This document shows, piece by piece, positions 22,789-32,810 of a DNA stretch of 64,000 nt. The stretch spans positions 19,979,991 through 20,043,990 of the forward strand of contig CM043942.1 of the NCBI GenBank assembly GCA_014529385.2. The letters run 5' to 3'. The translations under genes were made by a program, and so were the position numbers. The notes beneath the pieces were generated by a model. It did not search any database. It was not told where the DNA came from and saw nothing but the letters and a program-made list of their open reading frames with translations. This stretch comes from Adiantum capillus-veneris (taxonomy: Eukaryota > Streptophyta > Polypodiopsida > Polypodiales > Pteridaceae). Positions within the stretch are counted from its first letter, which is position 1. Every line of letters begins with the position of its first letter.

Positions 22789-25080
22789 TCATGCCTCTAG
22801 CGTTGTACTTGATCCTTCTTCAATTGAGGTGGAGGAGTCTCCCTCCTCGGGGATTTCCATCATAGGTGTTTGATCAAATCTCAAAAAGTATTGCTTCAAC
22901 ATCCATCCATTGACACGTGTTTTGTGGAGCCTACCATCTGCATCCATCAATCTGTAACTGCCATTGGCGTAGCGCTTTCTAATGACAAATGGACCCTCCC
23001 ATCTGGGTGAAAACTTTTTATCCTTCCTAGTGTCAAACCTATTATCATACTATAGGACCAACATACCTTTCTTGAGACCTTTTGCCCTAAGTCCCTTGTT
23101 GAAGGTAAGTTGACGTTGCTCTGCCTATGCTGCATAATAGTTGATAGCATCTTCTCTGTCTAGTTGAAGCCTCTCTAGATCAAGAATGTGGTTGTGGAGA
23201 TGAGCATTAGGACGTTCCACCTGCCCAGCTAGCACCCTGAGACTATCCAATTGTACTTCAATGGGTAAAATGGCTTCCTTACCAAACACCAAGTGATATG
23301 GTGTGAACCCAAGGGATGTGCGAAATGAAGTGCGATAAGCCCAAAGTGCAGCCATAAGATGCTTGTCCCAATCACTTTTGTGATTGTTTACATGTTTAGT
23401 GATGATCTTGTAGATCATACCATTTAACTTTTCCACCAAACCATTGCATTGTGGGAAGTAGGGAGTTGAGTGTCGTCGTGAGATACCTAACTTCTCCATT
23501 AGCTCTCCTACAAGGTCTCCTCTAAAACCTGGTCCCCTGTCAGAAATTATTTCAAGAGGAGTTCCAAAATGGAAACAAATGTTTTCAAATACGAACTTAG
23601 CCACTTCCTTAGCTGTAATCCGGGTGGTGGCAACTGCTTCAGCCCACCTAGTCATGTAGTCCACACCCATGATGATATAAAATTTACCAGATTGGCTCCT
23701 TGGCAAAGGCCCAATAGCATCAATTCCCCATTTCTCAAATGGTCCATATGAGATTATAGGAGTCTGTGGCTCATATGTGAGCCTCCTATCCCCTGCCTTT
23801 TGACATTCCTTGCATGTTTTACACCAATGATGCACATCCCTATGTAGACTAGGCCATACAAACCCGGCTTGTAGAATCTTTCTACTAGTGATGTCAATTG
23901 CAAAGTGTCCTCGGCAAACACCATCATGGCAACTTGAAATTATTTTAGTGATCTCTCTAGAGAGAGGTACACGCCTAAGAATTTGATCCTTACCCTTGCA
24001 GTAGAGGTCGTCATTGATAAGGCGGTATTTTGTTGCCTTGCGCACAAGCCACTGCTTTTGGCCCTTAGTAAGATCCTTAGGACACTCTCTTGTTTCCAGG
24101 AAACTCATGATGTCAGGCATAGCATCGCTACCTTGGAAGAGAGGCAGTTTCAACTTGATAGCACCCACCACTGAAACATCTTGCAGCTTCTCTCTAGCTA
24201 GAGCATCTGCTTCTTGATTTTCTGCTCGAGGGACATGATGTGATTGTACAACTTGAAATTTCCCTAAAAGTTCCTTGACTTTGTGCAAATGGCCTAGCAA
24301 GCTATGATTTTTACAAGCCCAAGTTCCTTGTATTTGTTTTATTAAAAGTATGGCATCACCAAATACATTTAACCGTTGCATGCCCTGTGTCACACACCAC
24401 TCTAACCCAAGAGTTAAGGCTGCATATTCTACCTCATTGTTAGAGTGAGAATCCAAGAGATTACCAATGGAGAAAACCTTATCCCCTTGCTCGTTGAAGA
24501 TGACAATGCCTGCTGCATCTTTGTCCACTTTCCTCTTGTAGCCTCCATCAAAGAAAAGAGAGTGAGCCTCCTCTACCTTAGGGACTTCCAGCACAAGTGT
24601 AATGTCTTGATCATTTGGCTTTATCTTTAGCTTCTTTTCATAGTGGCGATGAGTGAGAATACCTCTTAGATTGGCCCTTGTGGAGTTCTCCACTTGCATT
24701 GTGTAGTCAAACTCTTGCAGCCTTGTGAGCCATTTGGAAATCCTAGAAGAAACATCCATGTGCTGCATTACATAAGGAAATACTTCTTCCATTGTTAAGA
24801 TTATGAATGGTATAGACAATAAATAAGAGCGAAATTTGGCGGTAGAAAACATTAATGCAAGCACCATGTGCTCCACTGCCGTGTATCCCTTTTCTGATGG
24901 AGTCATCATTCGACTAGAGAAGTAGATAGGACGCATGAACGAAGTTTGAGGATCCTTTTGCATCAATACAGCCCCAAGTGTGTCATTGCCCACACTAGGG
25001 TTTACATAAAATGTCTCGTCCCACTTTGGAGGTGCTATGGTGGGAAGTGAAGCTAGAATTTGTTTCTCATTGAATTGTTA
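22789..25080 (-). pseudogene. T2 pol part 2: RNase H, archaeal-type RNase H, integrase
   Basis: Follows the TAA at 25078-25080 in the same frame as the upstream pol. The first RNase H reads YVNPSVGNDTLGAVL, again with Asn in place of the catalytic Asp. The archaeal-type RNase H has LFFDGGYKR, NNEVEYAAL, GDAILL and HHVPRAENQEADALA. Integrase has a complete H-H-C-C (CHDGVCRGHFA and WCKTCKECQK), and core residues in WGIDAIGPL, SDRGPGFRG and NGLVEKLNG. The C-terminal domain after the TAG at 23125 carries YDNRFDTRKDKKF, WEGPFVIRKRY and NGSYRLMDADG, with one more TAG near 23050, and ends at TGA 22789-22791. Confidence 0.9.
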
Positions 25081-27156
25081 TTCATTTTCTTCACTCCAAG
25101 TGAAGATCTCTTGATGGGTAACTTGTTGTAAAGGGAGAACCACTTGGGAGAGCAAGTGAATGAACCTACTCAAATAACTCACCTTTTGAAGAAAAGAGAC
25201 CAATAGCTTTGTTGTGGTGGGAGAGGTCAAAGACACCAAGGCTTGAACCTTGCTTGGGTCAGCATCAATGCCATTGGCCGAGATCACATGGCCAAGAAGA
25301 GTAACCTTGCTTTCACTAATGTGGCATTTCTCCACATTGAGTTGGCCCCCCGAAACTTGTAGCCTAGCTAGACCTTCATAAACTTTCTCCAAATGAAGAG
25401 AGCGAGAGCTATAGATAAAAAAGTCATCAATAAAAACACGGATTGATTTTCCAAAGAATAGCTGAAAAACAAATGTTACATATCGCTGAAAAGTGGTTGG
25501 AGCATTAGTGAGACCAAAAGTCATAACTCTGTAAGCAAAACATCCCCATGGTGTGATGAAGGTTGTCTTCTTTTGATCTTCTTCAGCGATGCTAATTTGG
25601 AAGTAGCCTGAGTAGCCATCACATACCGTGTAGCGCTCATGTCCTGCTACCTCATTGAGAATTTCGTTTTGAAAAGGAAGAGGAAAATGGTCCCTCTTTG
25701 TGTCTGCATTAAGAGGCTTGTAATCAACACAAACCCTCCACTTGCCATTCTTCTTTGGTGTGACTACCACTGGAGAAACCCACTCTGAGTCTTCAACAGG
25801 ATAGATAAAACCGGCTTCTAGCAATTTCCTCACCTCTTTGAGCATGGCGTCTTGTTGAATTATTCCTAGCCGCGTGAGCTTCTGCACTACAAGTTTACTT
25901 CCCTCCTTGAGCTTAATGTGATTTTGAACTACTGTGATGCCAGTGATTTTATCATATTCATCAATGAACAATGTGGTAAAATTACTTAGCATCAAAATAT
26001 AATCTTCACGCTCCTTCCCACACAACTCACTAGAGGGCATTTGATGTAGCTTACTTGCTTCTACCAAAGGTTGTATACCTGGTGTCTCCCCTTGGTTTGA
26101 TGATGAGGCATCGGGTTGTTCCATCTTCTTAGGGTCCTTGAGAATGATCCCCATCACCTCAATGCTACTGTCACTTTCTTCACTCACTGTTGACTCCTCC
26201 TCTGAAGTGGTTGAAGAGTCACCACTAGAAAACTCATCCATAGAGGTTTCTAGATCCATGTCGCATTGCCGACCTGTCTTCATGTCGTAAAGTATTGGCC
26301 TCCCTTTTGCATCCTTCATCTGGATTATGACGGTGTCCCAGTCCTGCTTAGCTCTCATAGCCATAAGCCAAGGCCTCCCTAGAATGATAGGATAGCCCTC
26401 CCCTTTGTGTGGCATGACAAAGATGTCCACATCTACCTCGGTGTTGAATGCCTTTATCCTAACTGCATTTATGACACCAACACATTGAACTTTTAAATTA
26501 TTTGCCATTTTGGCTCGGCATAGTGCTGGCCGACTCACCTCTAAACCCAAACGGTGCATCATTTTTTCACTCATGACGCATATTTGTGCGTCACCATCGA
26601 TGGAGATATTGGAGATGTGTTGCCCTTTGATGTAAGCATCCATCACTGGTAGTATGTCATCTAGATTCCTCCCAGAGATAGCCCCAACTATCTTTGGCTT
26701 TGGTCGTCTCGTGCTAACCATCTTTGTCCATTGTCTCCTCACCCTAGGTGCTAGGTGGAGTAATTGGGGCCAGGTGATTTTTGGGCCCTGCACAGAAACA
26801 TCTTGAACCAAATCATATGGTTTAGAAAATTCACCCAAAGAGAAATCTACAATGTCAATTTTACGTCGTGACTTGGACGAATTTTTGCTAGATTCCCCTT
26901 TAGTCTTCATCTTTTCTTCCTTTTGGGAAGATTCACCTTGCCTAGAGCGTTTTACCCCTATGGCATCTACTCCTTTAAACTTGGTATTACCTTTTGCTAC
27001 TCCCTTGATATCCTCCTCCACTTTCTCCTTTCCTTTACCTTCAAGACTGATGAAGCTTACTGTTTGATTGCCAACTAGTGGTGGGCGTAAGGGTGGAATG
27101 AGAGGTTGTGGTGGTGGTGGTGGTTGTGGTTGAATGGGTGGTTGTAGGATTTGCAT
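25078..27156 (-). pseudogene. T2 pol part 1: protease and reverse transcriptase
   Basis: A 692-codon open stretch. After a proline-rich and lysine-rich linker comes PQLLHLAPRVRRQW, shared with T1. The protease active site near 26595 reads SIDGDAQICVM, a D-G-D in place of D-S-G, which should abolish activity; the closing motif LGRPWLM is intact. Reverse transcriptase shows NGKWRVCVDYKPLN, CDGYSGYFQI, TPWGCFAYRVMTFGLTN and the catalytic FIDDFFIYSS near 25425. The stretch ends at a TAA in the connection to RNase H. Frame is shared with gag upstream. Confidence 0.9.
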
Positions 27157-28050
27157 GGGTGGTGCTTATTGTGGTGCCCTCGGTGGTGGTGGTCTTGCTC
27201 TCCGTGGTGAAACCTGTTTTTGCCTGGCTCCTCTATTGAAATTATGCCTCCTTGGGTGTGGACAATAGTACATGCCATGACCATCCTACCCACAATTGTA
27301 GCTCTGGTATTCTTGGTTTTGCCTTCGTTGTCCTCTTCCTTGCTCTTGGTTGTGATTGTGTGCATGCCCTTGTTGTATCAAATGGACTGAGATATTCTCA
27401 AGTTGATTGGTGATTCGATTGAGCAGGTCTTGCTCATCTTCAATTGGTTCTTGTGGTTGAATCCTCTGGGCGGCTGTTGTAGGTGGTGCTAGAGGTGGTC
27501 AGGTCCTAACGGATTCCTCTTCATCGATATTCTTGGCTTGTAGACGCAACTTCTTGTCTTTAAGGCGGGCCACTTCAACTGCTAGCTCATACGTAGCAGG
27601 AAACCTTCCCTTCACCTTATCTTTAAGAGTTGGCCATAACCCAGCCACAAACTGATCCTTCTTTAGGAAATCAGGTGCCCCCTCATCCTCTCTTAGCGAT
27701 GCAACCCATCGCCCCCATAAATCTACAAATTTTGACTCATATGATGCGTATTCCAGCATACTGCCCTGCTTCAACTCTGTCAACAATTGCCATAGCTTCT
27801 CTGATGTTGTGCCCTCTCCAAAACGCTTGACAAAGGCTGCTCTTAATAAGTCCCACCGTTCCTTGGTTGCTTGTGCCAAGGCATTGTACCATGATCTTGC
27901 CTCCACCTTCATTAGAAGTGGGAAGATGCACAAGCGCGAAGCATCATCATCTCTCGCAGAGATGACACATGCTATTTCCAAGTTGTTTAGAAAGTCTCCA
28001 GCATCCTCACCCACCTTACCAGTAAATGTTGGAAATGCTACACTTGCCAT
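27157..28050 (-). pseudogene. T2 gag
   Basis: Starts MASVAFPTFTGKVGEDAGDF at 28050 and runs through the retrotransposon gag domain (KVEARSWYNALAQ, FVDLWGRWVASL, FLKKDQFVAGLWP) to a TGA at 27499. The frame continues with a QGHAHNHNQEQGRGQ-type basic linker and a zinc knuckle that has decayed: first Cys reads Ser and a TAG follows CG (SYNCG-stop-DGHGMYYC). A further TAA lies near 27166. The N-terminal block aligns with T1 and T3 gag. Confidence 0.85.
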
Positions 28051-28144
28051 TGTGAGAGTGAGAAAATTAACTTGACTTAGATTTTTTTTTATTTTTTATT
28101 TTAACGAGATTCAATACATGGGTGCTCGGTGGATGGAAAACATA

Positions 28145-28372
28145 CTATACAAGGATGAAAATAACTACATCAAAAGACACTTCATGATTAATCATAGGGA
28201 GGATAAAGGGTAGAGAAGAGGTGTTTATCTCTTGCAATCGTTCTCTACCAAACATGGTTGTAATGATCTGCTGATAAAACATCTTGCGGTCCAAGATTAC
28301 TTTGATTGATTGAATTCGTTGTGGTGCATAAGTTTGGTTCCTTGCAAAAGGTTGATGTGCTGGGTCCATCAC
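28145..28372 (-). CDS. T2 pre-gag module, single copy
   Basis: A ~75-codon open reading starting near MDPAHQPFARN, followed by RIQSIKVILDRKMFYQQ, FGRERLQEIN, PFILPMINH and FDVVIFILV, then stop. These are the same blocks, in the same order and spacing, as T1 copies A and B and the T3 copies. It abuts the end of the pre-gag ORF1 (28369-28833) and ends 94 bases before the gag ATG. Unlike T1 and T3 only one copy is seen. The start is uncertain, because the reading opens upstream of the ATG at 28369 or so. Function unknown. Confidence 0.6.
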   Translation of the reverse strand: MMDPAHQPFARNQTYAPQRIQSIKVILDRKMFYQQIITTMFGRERLQEINTSSLPFILPMINHEVSFDVVIFILV

Positions 28373-28833
28373 ATGATAATTCGGAAAGGCTCTCTCCTTC
28401 GTAGTGGAAGGTTATAGTCGGAGGTGTAGAGCTCTTGGTAGTCGAGGTCAAATTTATAGTACCACAGGACAAGGTTGTCTTCGTCTTCTAGCTCTAGGCC
28501 TGCCCCTCTAGCAAGCTCTTGGAAAATCTTGAACTCTCTCTCTTTGAGAAACTTCACTTTCCTACAAGATAGAGTGCCATCTAGTGTATACACAGGTGTG
28601 ATGAGGTAGGTGGTGAGTCTTACCACTTGTATTAATCCAAGTTGGATGGATACATAGCAAGCTATAAAGTCGTCATCATAGCCTTCATTCACAAGCAACA
28701 CCCCTTGAAGGTGGAGGGTCTTGTCTTTCCGCCAAGCAAAACCTGTGTTAAAGACCTTGTTGATGACAAGCTCCGCCACTTCACTCGGTAGACGACGTAG
28801 AATCCATGCTGCTGTTTCTAGTTCCTGGCTCAT
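28369..28833 (-). CDS. T2 pre-gag ORF1 (154 codons), unknown function
   Basis: An uninterrupted ORF between primer binding site and gag. It begins MSQELETAAWILRRLPSEVA, contains HLQGVLLVNEGYDDDF, a hydrophobic block IQVVRLTTYLITPVYTLDG, then EREFKIFQELARG and an acidic tail ending RREPFRIIM. A matching but broken ORF stands at the same position in T1. No domain was recognised. Ogre elements of the Tat lineage are known to carry an extra ORF upstream of gag, which is the best parallel. A further ORF just upstream (28781-29227 on the minus strand) is serine/proline-rich and may be its N-terminal extension in another frame. Confidence 0.55.
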   Translation of the reverse strand: MSQELETAAWILRRLPSEVAELVINKVFNTGFAWRKDKTLHLQGVLLVNEGYDDDFIACYVSIQLGLIQVVRLTTYLITPVYTLDGTLSCRKVKFLKEREFKIFQELARGAGLELEDEDNLVLWYYKFDLDYQELYTSDYNLPLRRREPFRIIM

Positions 28834-29423
28834 GAGATGAGAGTGAGGTATAGAAAGACTTTGGAGGATTTAACCTTTTGTTTTGGAGACAGGGTGATTG
28901 TCGGCACTGGAAAACCCTTGAATATTTTGGTGCAAGGGAGAGGGAGGGACCACGCGTTCGTAGTAGCTTCCTCAAGTTGTGAAAGCTTGTTGTGGATGTC
29001 GGTGGAATAGGTGGCAAAGATGGGGACGTAGATGTAGAGAAGCCTGGTGCTACTTGAAAGCCTACCGTTGTGAGAACGCCTGTGCGGATGTCGAGGGAGA
29101 AAATGATGGCCTTTTCTTCACTTTGGGTTGCACTCATGTCGAAGGTGCGGTTTTTGGCTACAATGTGAGCATGATGCAGCTTGTGCCTTGCTTTTACGCT
29201 TGCGGGGATGATGAGAAATGTAAACAATTTGAGTAGGGAAAGAGGGTCTTACCACCTCTTCTATGCAAACAATACAACACCGTGGCAAGAGTGTCTTGAT
29301 GACTTGAGTCAAACATTCTTGAAGCTCCTCCTCTTCAGTGGTCCAATTAGCGAATTCAAGAAACAATTCGTCCATGAAGAGCAGTAAATATGTCAGCCTT
29401 GTAAACTGAAGGTCTTGAGTTCT

Positions 29424-29442
29424 CCTCCGTGGGGGCACCAAA
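29424..29442 (-). other. T2 primer binding site
   Basis: On the minus strand TTTGGTGCCCCCACGGAG begins immediately after the 5' LTR terminal CA. It differs from the T1 and T3 sites by one or two bases. Confidence 0.75.
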
Positions 29443-31383
29443 TGAGAGGCGGAAGTGAAAAATAGACCCGGTGGCCTCTACACCAAGACTATGCACAATG
29501 GCCTCATCATGGGGGATACACAATAGGGGCACCACCTAGCAAGATATGCGGCTAGGACGCATACATATACACAATGAAGCATGCCATGGAAAACAATTTC
29601 AAGATCCACGACCAAATGTGGAATGGGGTGGTCGGAGAATAAGGTGAGAGGAGTGGTCAATGACTGAGAATGGACTTACTACTCGTGCATGTTAGTAAGG
29701 AAGATAATGAGGTTGGGGAAACTTGCGAGTATGCTCACTTATCATACAAGAGGTGGCGAATCCGTACACCTCAAGATGGAAGTAGCAAGATGATAGGAAT
29801 ATGAGAGGGAGAGAGAGAGTGTGTGTGTATGGTGGCGAATCCGCACAACTTTACATAAGCAGAAAAAAAAAGGCAAGGAACAAGCATATACCATACTCAC
29901 AATGAGATGTATCCAAAGAGACACAAAGTATGGCACCAAGATGGAGTGTGTTGATTGCTTGCAAAAGATGAATACAATAGGTAGCGTATGGCCGGAAAAT
30001 GAGAAGGGGACAAGATCCTAGGAGGCATAATGGAGAGATGGGAGTTGATGGCGAGGAATATCATGAGTGTGTCCACCCTTCTTCTTCTTGAAATTTTGCC
30101 TTCAACCCTTAATTACAAGTGGTGTGGAGGTGTGGTGCTCATCTTTTGTGCATGGTGATGGTGATGATGATGGTGTTGTGATTATGTGATTAGGGTTCAT
30201 GCTACAAGCATGTAGCACAAGAGTGTGTATGGATAGGTGTGTGTGTGTGTGTGTGTCCAAGTGAGCTCTCATGGCCTCCTTATATAGGGAAGGAGGGGAG
30301 AATTTAGCAATATTTCTATTTGAGGTGAGTGTCCCACTTTGGTGACTAGGAAAATGGGGTGCATGGGACTGTGGCTCCCATCTTGTCTCCTCACTATTTA
30401 AAATACCAGAGTCAATAGAGAGAGAAGATGAGAGAATGTGGGTAGGATGTAGAGGATAGGAGATATTTACAATAGTCTAGCTTTGGCTAGTCATAAGCTT
30501 ATTAGGGAGAGAAGAGAGAGGTAAGAAATTTACAAGAGAGATTGTCAAAGGTGGATAGTTGTTGATGAGGATGGATCCTCCAAAAATGGTGATTGAATCA
30601 CTTTAGAATTGCCAAGACCTCATTAAAAGAGCCTTGTTTCTTGGTATCATGCTTGAAGACTTGTAGAACCATAGCCATTCTAGAGGGAAGAAAATTGGGG
30701 ATGGCCTGTGTCACCATTACACGAGAAAACTGGGGTCCACTATATACAAAAATCATATCTCCGTGTTCATAACTCCAAAAATTCTGAAACAAATTGAGCT
30801 AAAAGTTGAGATCACGAGCTACAGCTTTCATGTTGAACGCTCCTTCAGATTCGGGGTTCTTATCTACTGAAAAAAATCAGCCAAATAATGTATTATTTGT
30901 GGCTGCAAAGGTCTTTTGGTGGTCCCCTTTGAGTGGACTTCTCTCTTGCCTTCAAGTGTAAGCTCCTTCATGTGTATGAAAACATGACCTAGAGTTTTGA
31001 AAAGATTGGCAATCATCTAGATGGAGGTATTATTGAAATTTGAAAGTGGGGTTGAGATTTGAAAATGAAAACTAGTGAATAAAATATTTTGTAGGGTGGA
31101 ATAATATATATACATGAAAAATATATTAGAAAATACTAAAATATATAATGTAATTTAGAATATATATATTTAATATTTAAGGTCAAAAGAGAGATCAACA
31201 AAGAAAGCTTACTTATTTATGCTACATCGTGATTGATTAGCATAAGTCTTATTTATTTAATAAAAGCTAAAAATTTTGTGAAAAAGGGAAGAAAAATCAA
31301 AAGTAACTTATATAATAGGAAATATTTTGGTAAAAGGGAAAGGATAGATGGGGGGGTTCCCATGCATGGAAAAGCTTGCCTCA
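29443..31383 (-). repeat. T2 5' LTR
   Basis: A 1941-bp copy of 20838-22760. In the plus orientation it runs from TGAGAGGCGGAAG to GCTTGCCTCA. TATATAAGG-like promoter text occurs on the minus strand near 30280. GTAC, the target duplication, follows at 31384-31387. Confidence 0.95.
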
Positions 31384-32588
31384 GTACGATGACAGTTTTA
31401 CTGGCGAGGTATACATGGCTTTGTTTAAGCTTATGTTTTCCACTGCAAGAAATGTCAAGTTAACAAAGCAAAGCGCCTAAAAGCAGGAGGACTCTTACAT
31501 CCTTTGAATATTCCCAATGAAAACTGGAAAAGCATATCTATGGATTTTATTGTAGGACTACCAACCACTATACGAGGTCATGACTTAGTATGGGTGGTCG
31601 TAGACAGGTTGACTACTTTGTAACTTTATTCCGACCAAATCAACGGCTAAGACACTAGAACTAGCCAAGTAATTTGTGGACAATCTATACAAACTGTATG
31701 GTTTGCCAAGTAACATTGTTAGTGACCGTGACCCCAAGTTTAACAGCCACTTTTGGAGAGCTGTCTTTAAATAATTGGGTACATAACCAAACCTTAGTAA
31801 AGCTGATCATCCAGAAACGGATCGTCAAATGGAATGGGTTAACCAGGTGCTAGAGGATATACTAAGAGCATACGTCAGCAAAAAACAGTCAGACTCGGAA
31901 GAATACTTACCTATCCTCAATTTTGCCTACAACAGAGCTAAACATGTCACAATAGGTTTTAGTCCTTTCATGCTAATGTACGGGTTTCAACGTAGGTCAC
32001 CAGTTACGGTGGGGTTGGCAACAGAAAAACTCCAAGAGGTTAAGGATTTTCTCCAAGACCATATGGATATGCTGAAACTTGCTCGCCAGAATGTCCGAAA
32101 ATCACAGGATCGGTATAAGAAATACGCTGATGAGAAACGTCGACAAGTTACCTTTGAAGAAGGGGAGGAAGATTTTTTACGTGTGCCAGAACATTCAGAA
32201 AGTCTGAAAACTGGACTGATGCCTAAATTATCTCCCCGGTATTGTGGGCCTTTCAAGATACTCAAGCGAGTCGATGAACGAGCCTACAAATTATTACTAC
32301 CTTCACATTCTCGCATTCATTCGGTGTTTCCTGTAAGCCATCTACGAAAGCAGTTACATGGGGATGACAATGCCATTGACCAACAAGGTTTGGTTGATTA
32401 CATTGAACCTCCTACCTTACCGCATGAACTGAACGTGTTCTGGATTATCACGAGTTGCGTACACATCATCACGTATGACAACAAGCCTTAATCAAGTGGA
32501 AAGACTGACTTGAAGAAGGTGCCGCTTGGGAAAACATTAGTGTTCTTAAGAAGAAGTTTCCCACTTTTGTTTTTGAGGATGAAAACTC
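31384..32588 (+). pseudogene. C1 chromovirus pol, part 3: integrase and chromodomain
   Basis: Continues the integrase cut at 20837. The Cys ligands appear in HCKKCQVNKAKRLKAGG near 31440, followed by the core block SISMDFIVGLPTT. Several stops follow, then an open stretch (31829-32491) with EYLPILNFAYNRAKHVT, FSPFMLMYG and the C-terminal SPRYCGPFKILKRV. In a shifted frame, from about 32440 to 32588, a chromodomain-like end is visible: QALIKWKD, GAAWENISVLKKKFPTFVFE, with two TGA stops. A chromodomain at the integrase C-terminus defines chromoviruses and is thought to guide insertion to marked chromatin. Confidence 0.85.
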
Positions 32589-32590
32589 TT

Positions 32591-32810
32591 CTTAAGGGGG
32601 GAGTAATGTCAGGACATCGGCAAGGCCGGACTAATAAGGCAGGGCCGCGCTAGGCGGTGTGGAATGGGGAGTCCATCCAAGACAAAGGGCCAAGGGAATG
32701 CCTATATAAGGGTGGTTGGGTGGAGGACTCTTAGGCTCTAGTCACCCCTATATTACAAAATTCCTCTTGAATAGAAGCAACAAACACAGAATTAGCCTCC
32801 TTGTGTGCCT
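32591..32810 (+). repeat. C1 polypurine tract and partial 3' LTR
   Basis: AAGGGGGGAGTAA (32593-32606) directly precedes TGTCAGGACATCGG, the likely LTR start at 32607. A promoter-like CTATATAAGGGTGG lies near 32702. The end is not visible; similarity to the A1 downstream region starts around 32765-32815, so the LTR appears to be cut there. No 5' LTR partner was found. Confidence 0.6.

Larger units (their letters stand above)
20838..31383 (-). mobile_element. T2: Tat/Ogre-like Ty3/gypsy element, full length, defective
   Basis: A 10,546-bp element on the minus strand with 1923- and 1941-bp LTRs, a GTAC target duplication (20834-20837 and 31384-31387), primer binding site, two pre-gag ORFs, gag, pol and polypurine tract. 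It sits in the integrase of chromovirus C1. From the gag ATG at 28050 to the final stop at 22789 a single reading frame of 1753 codons can be followed, broken only by in-frame stops and without any frameshift, which is the clearest view of the gag-pol layout of this family in the window. Confidence 0.95.

Noticed and set aside
13804-25080. Stop codons in T1/T2 as programmed readthrough or cytosine-deamination decay
   Set aside because: The stops fall at different places in each element, include TAA and TAG as well as TGA, and paralogous residues (for example AGG Arg or Lys) do not point to CGA or CAG ancestors in most cases. The number is about what LTR divergence predicts.
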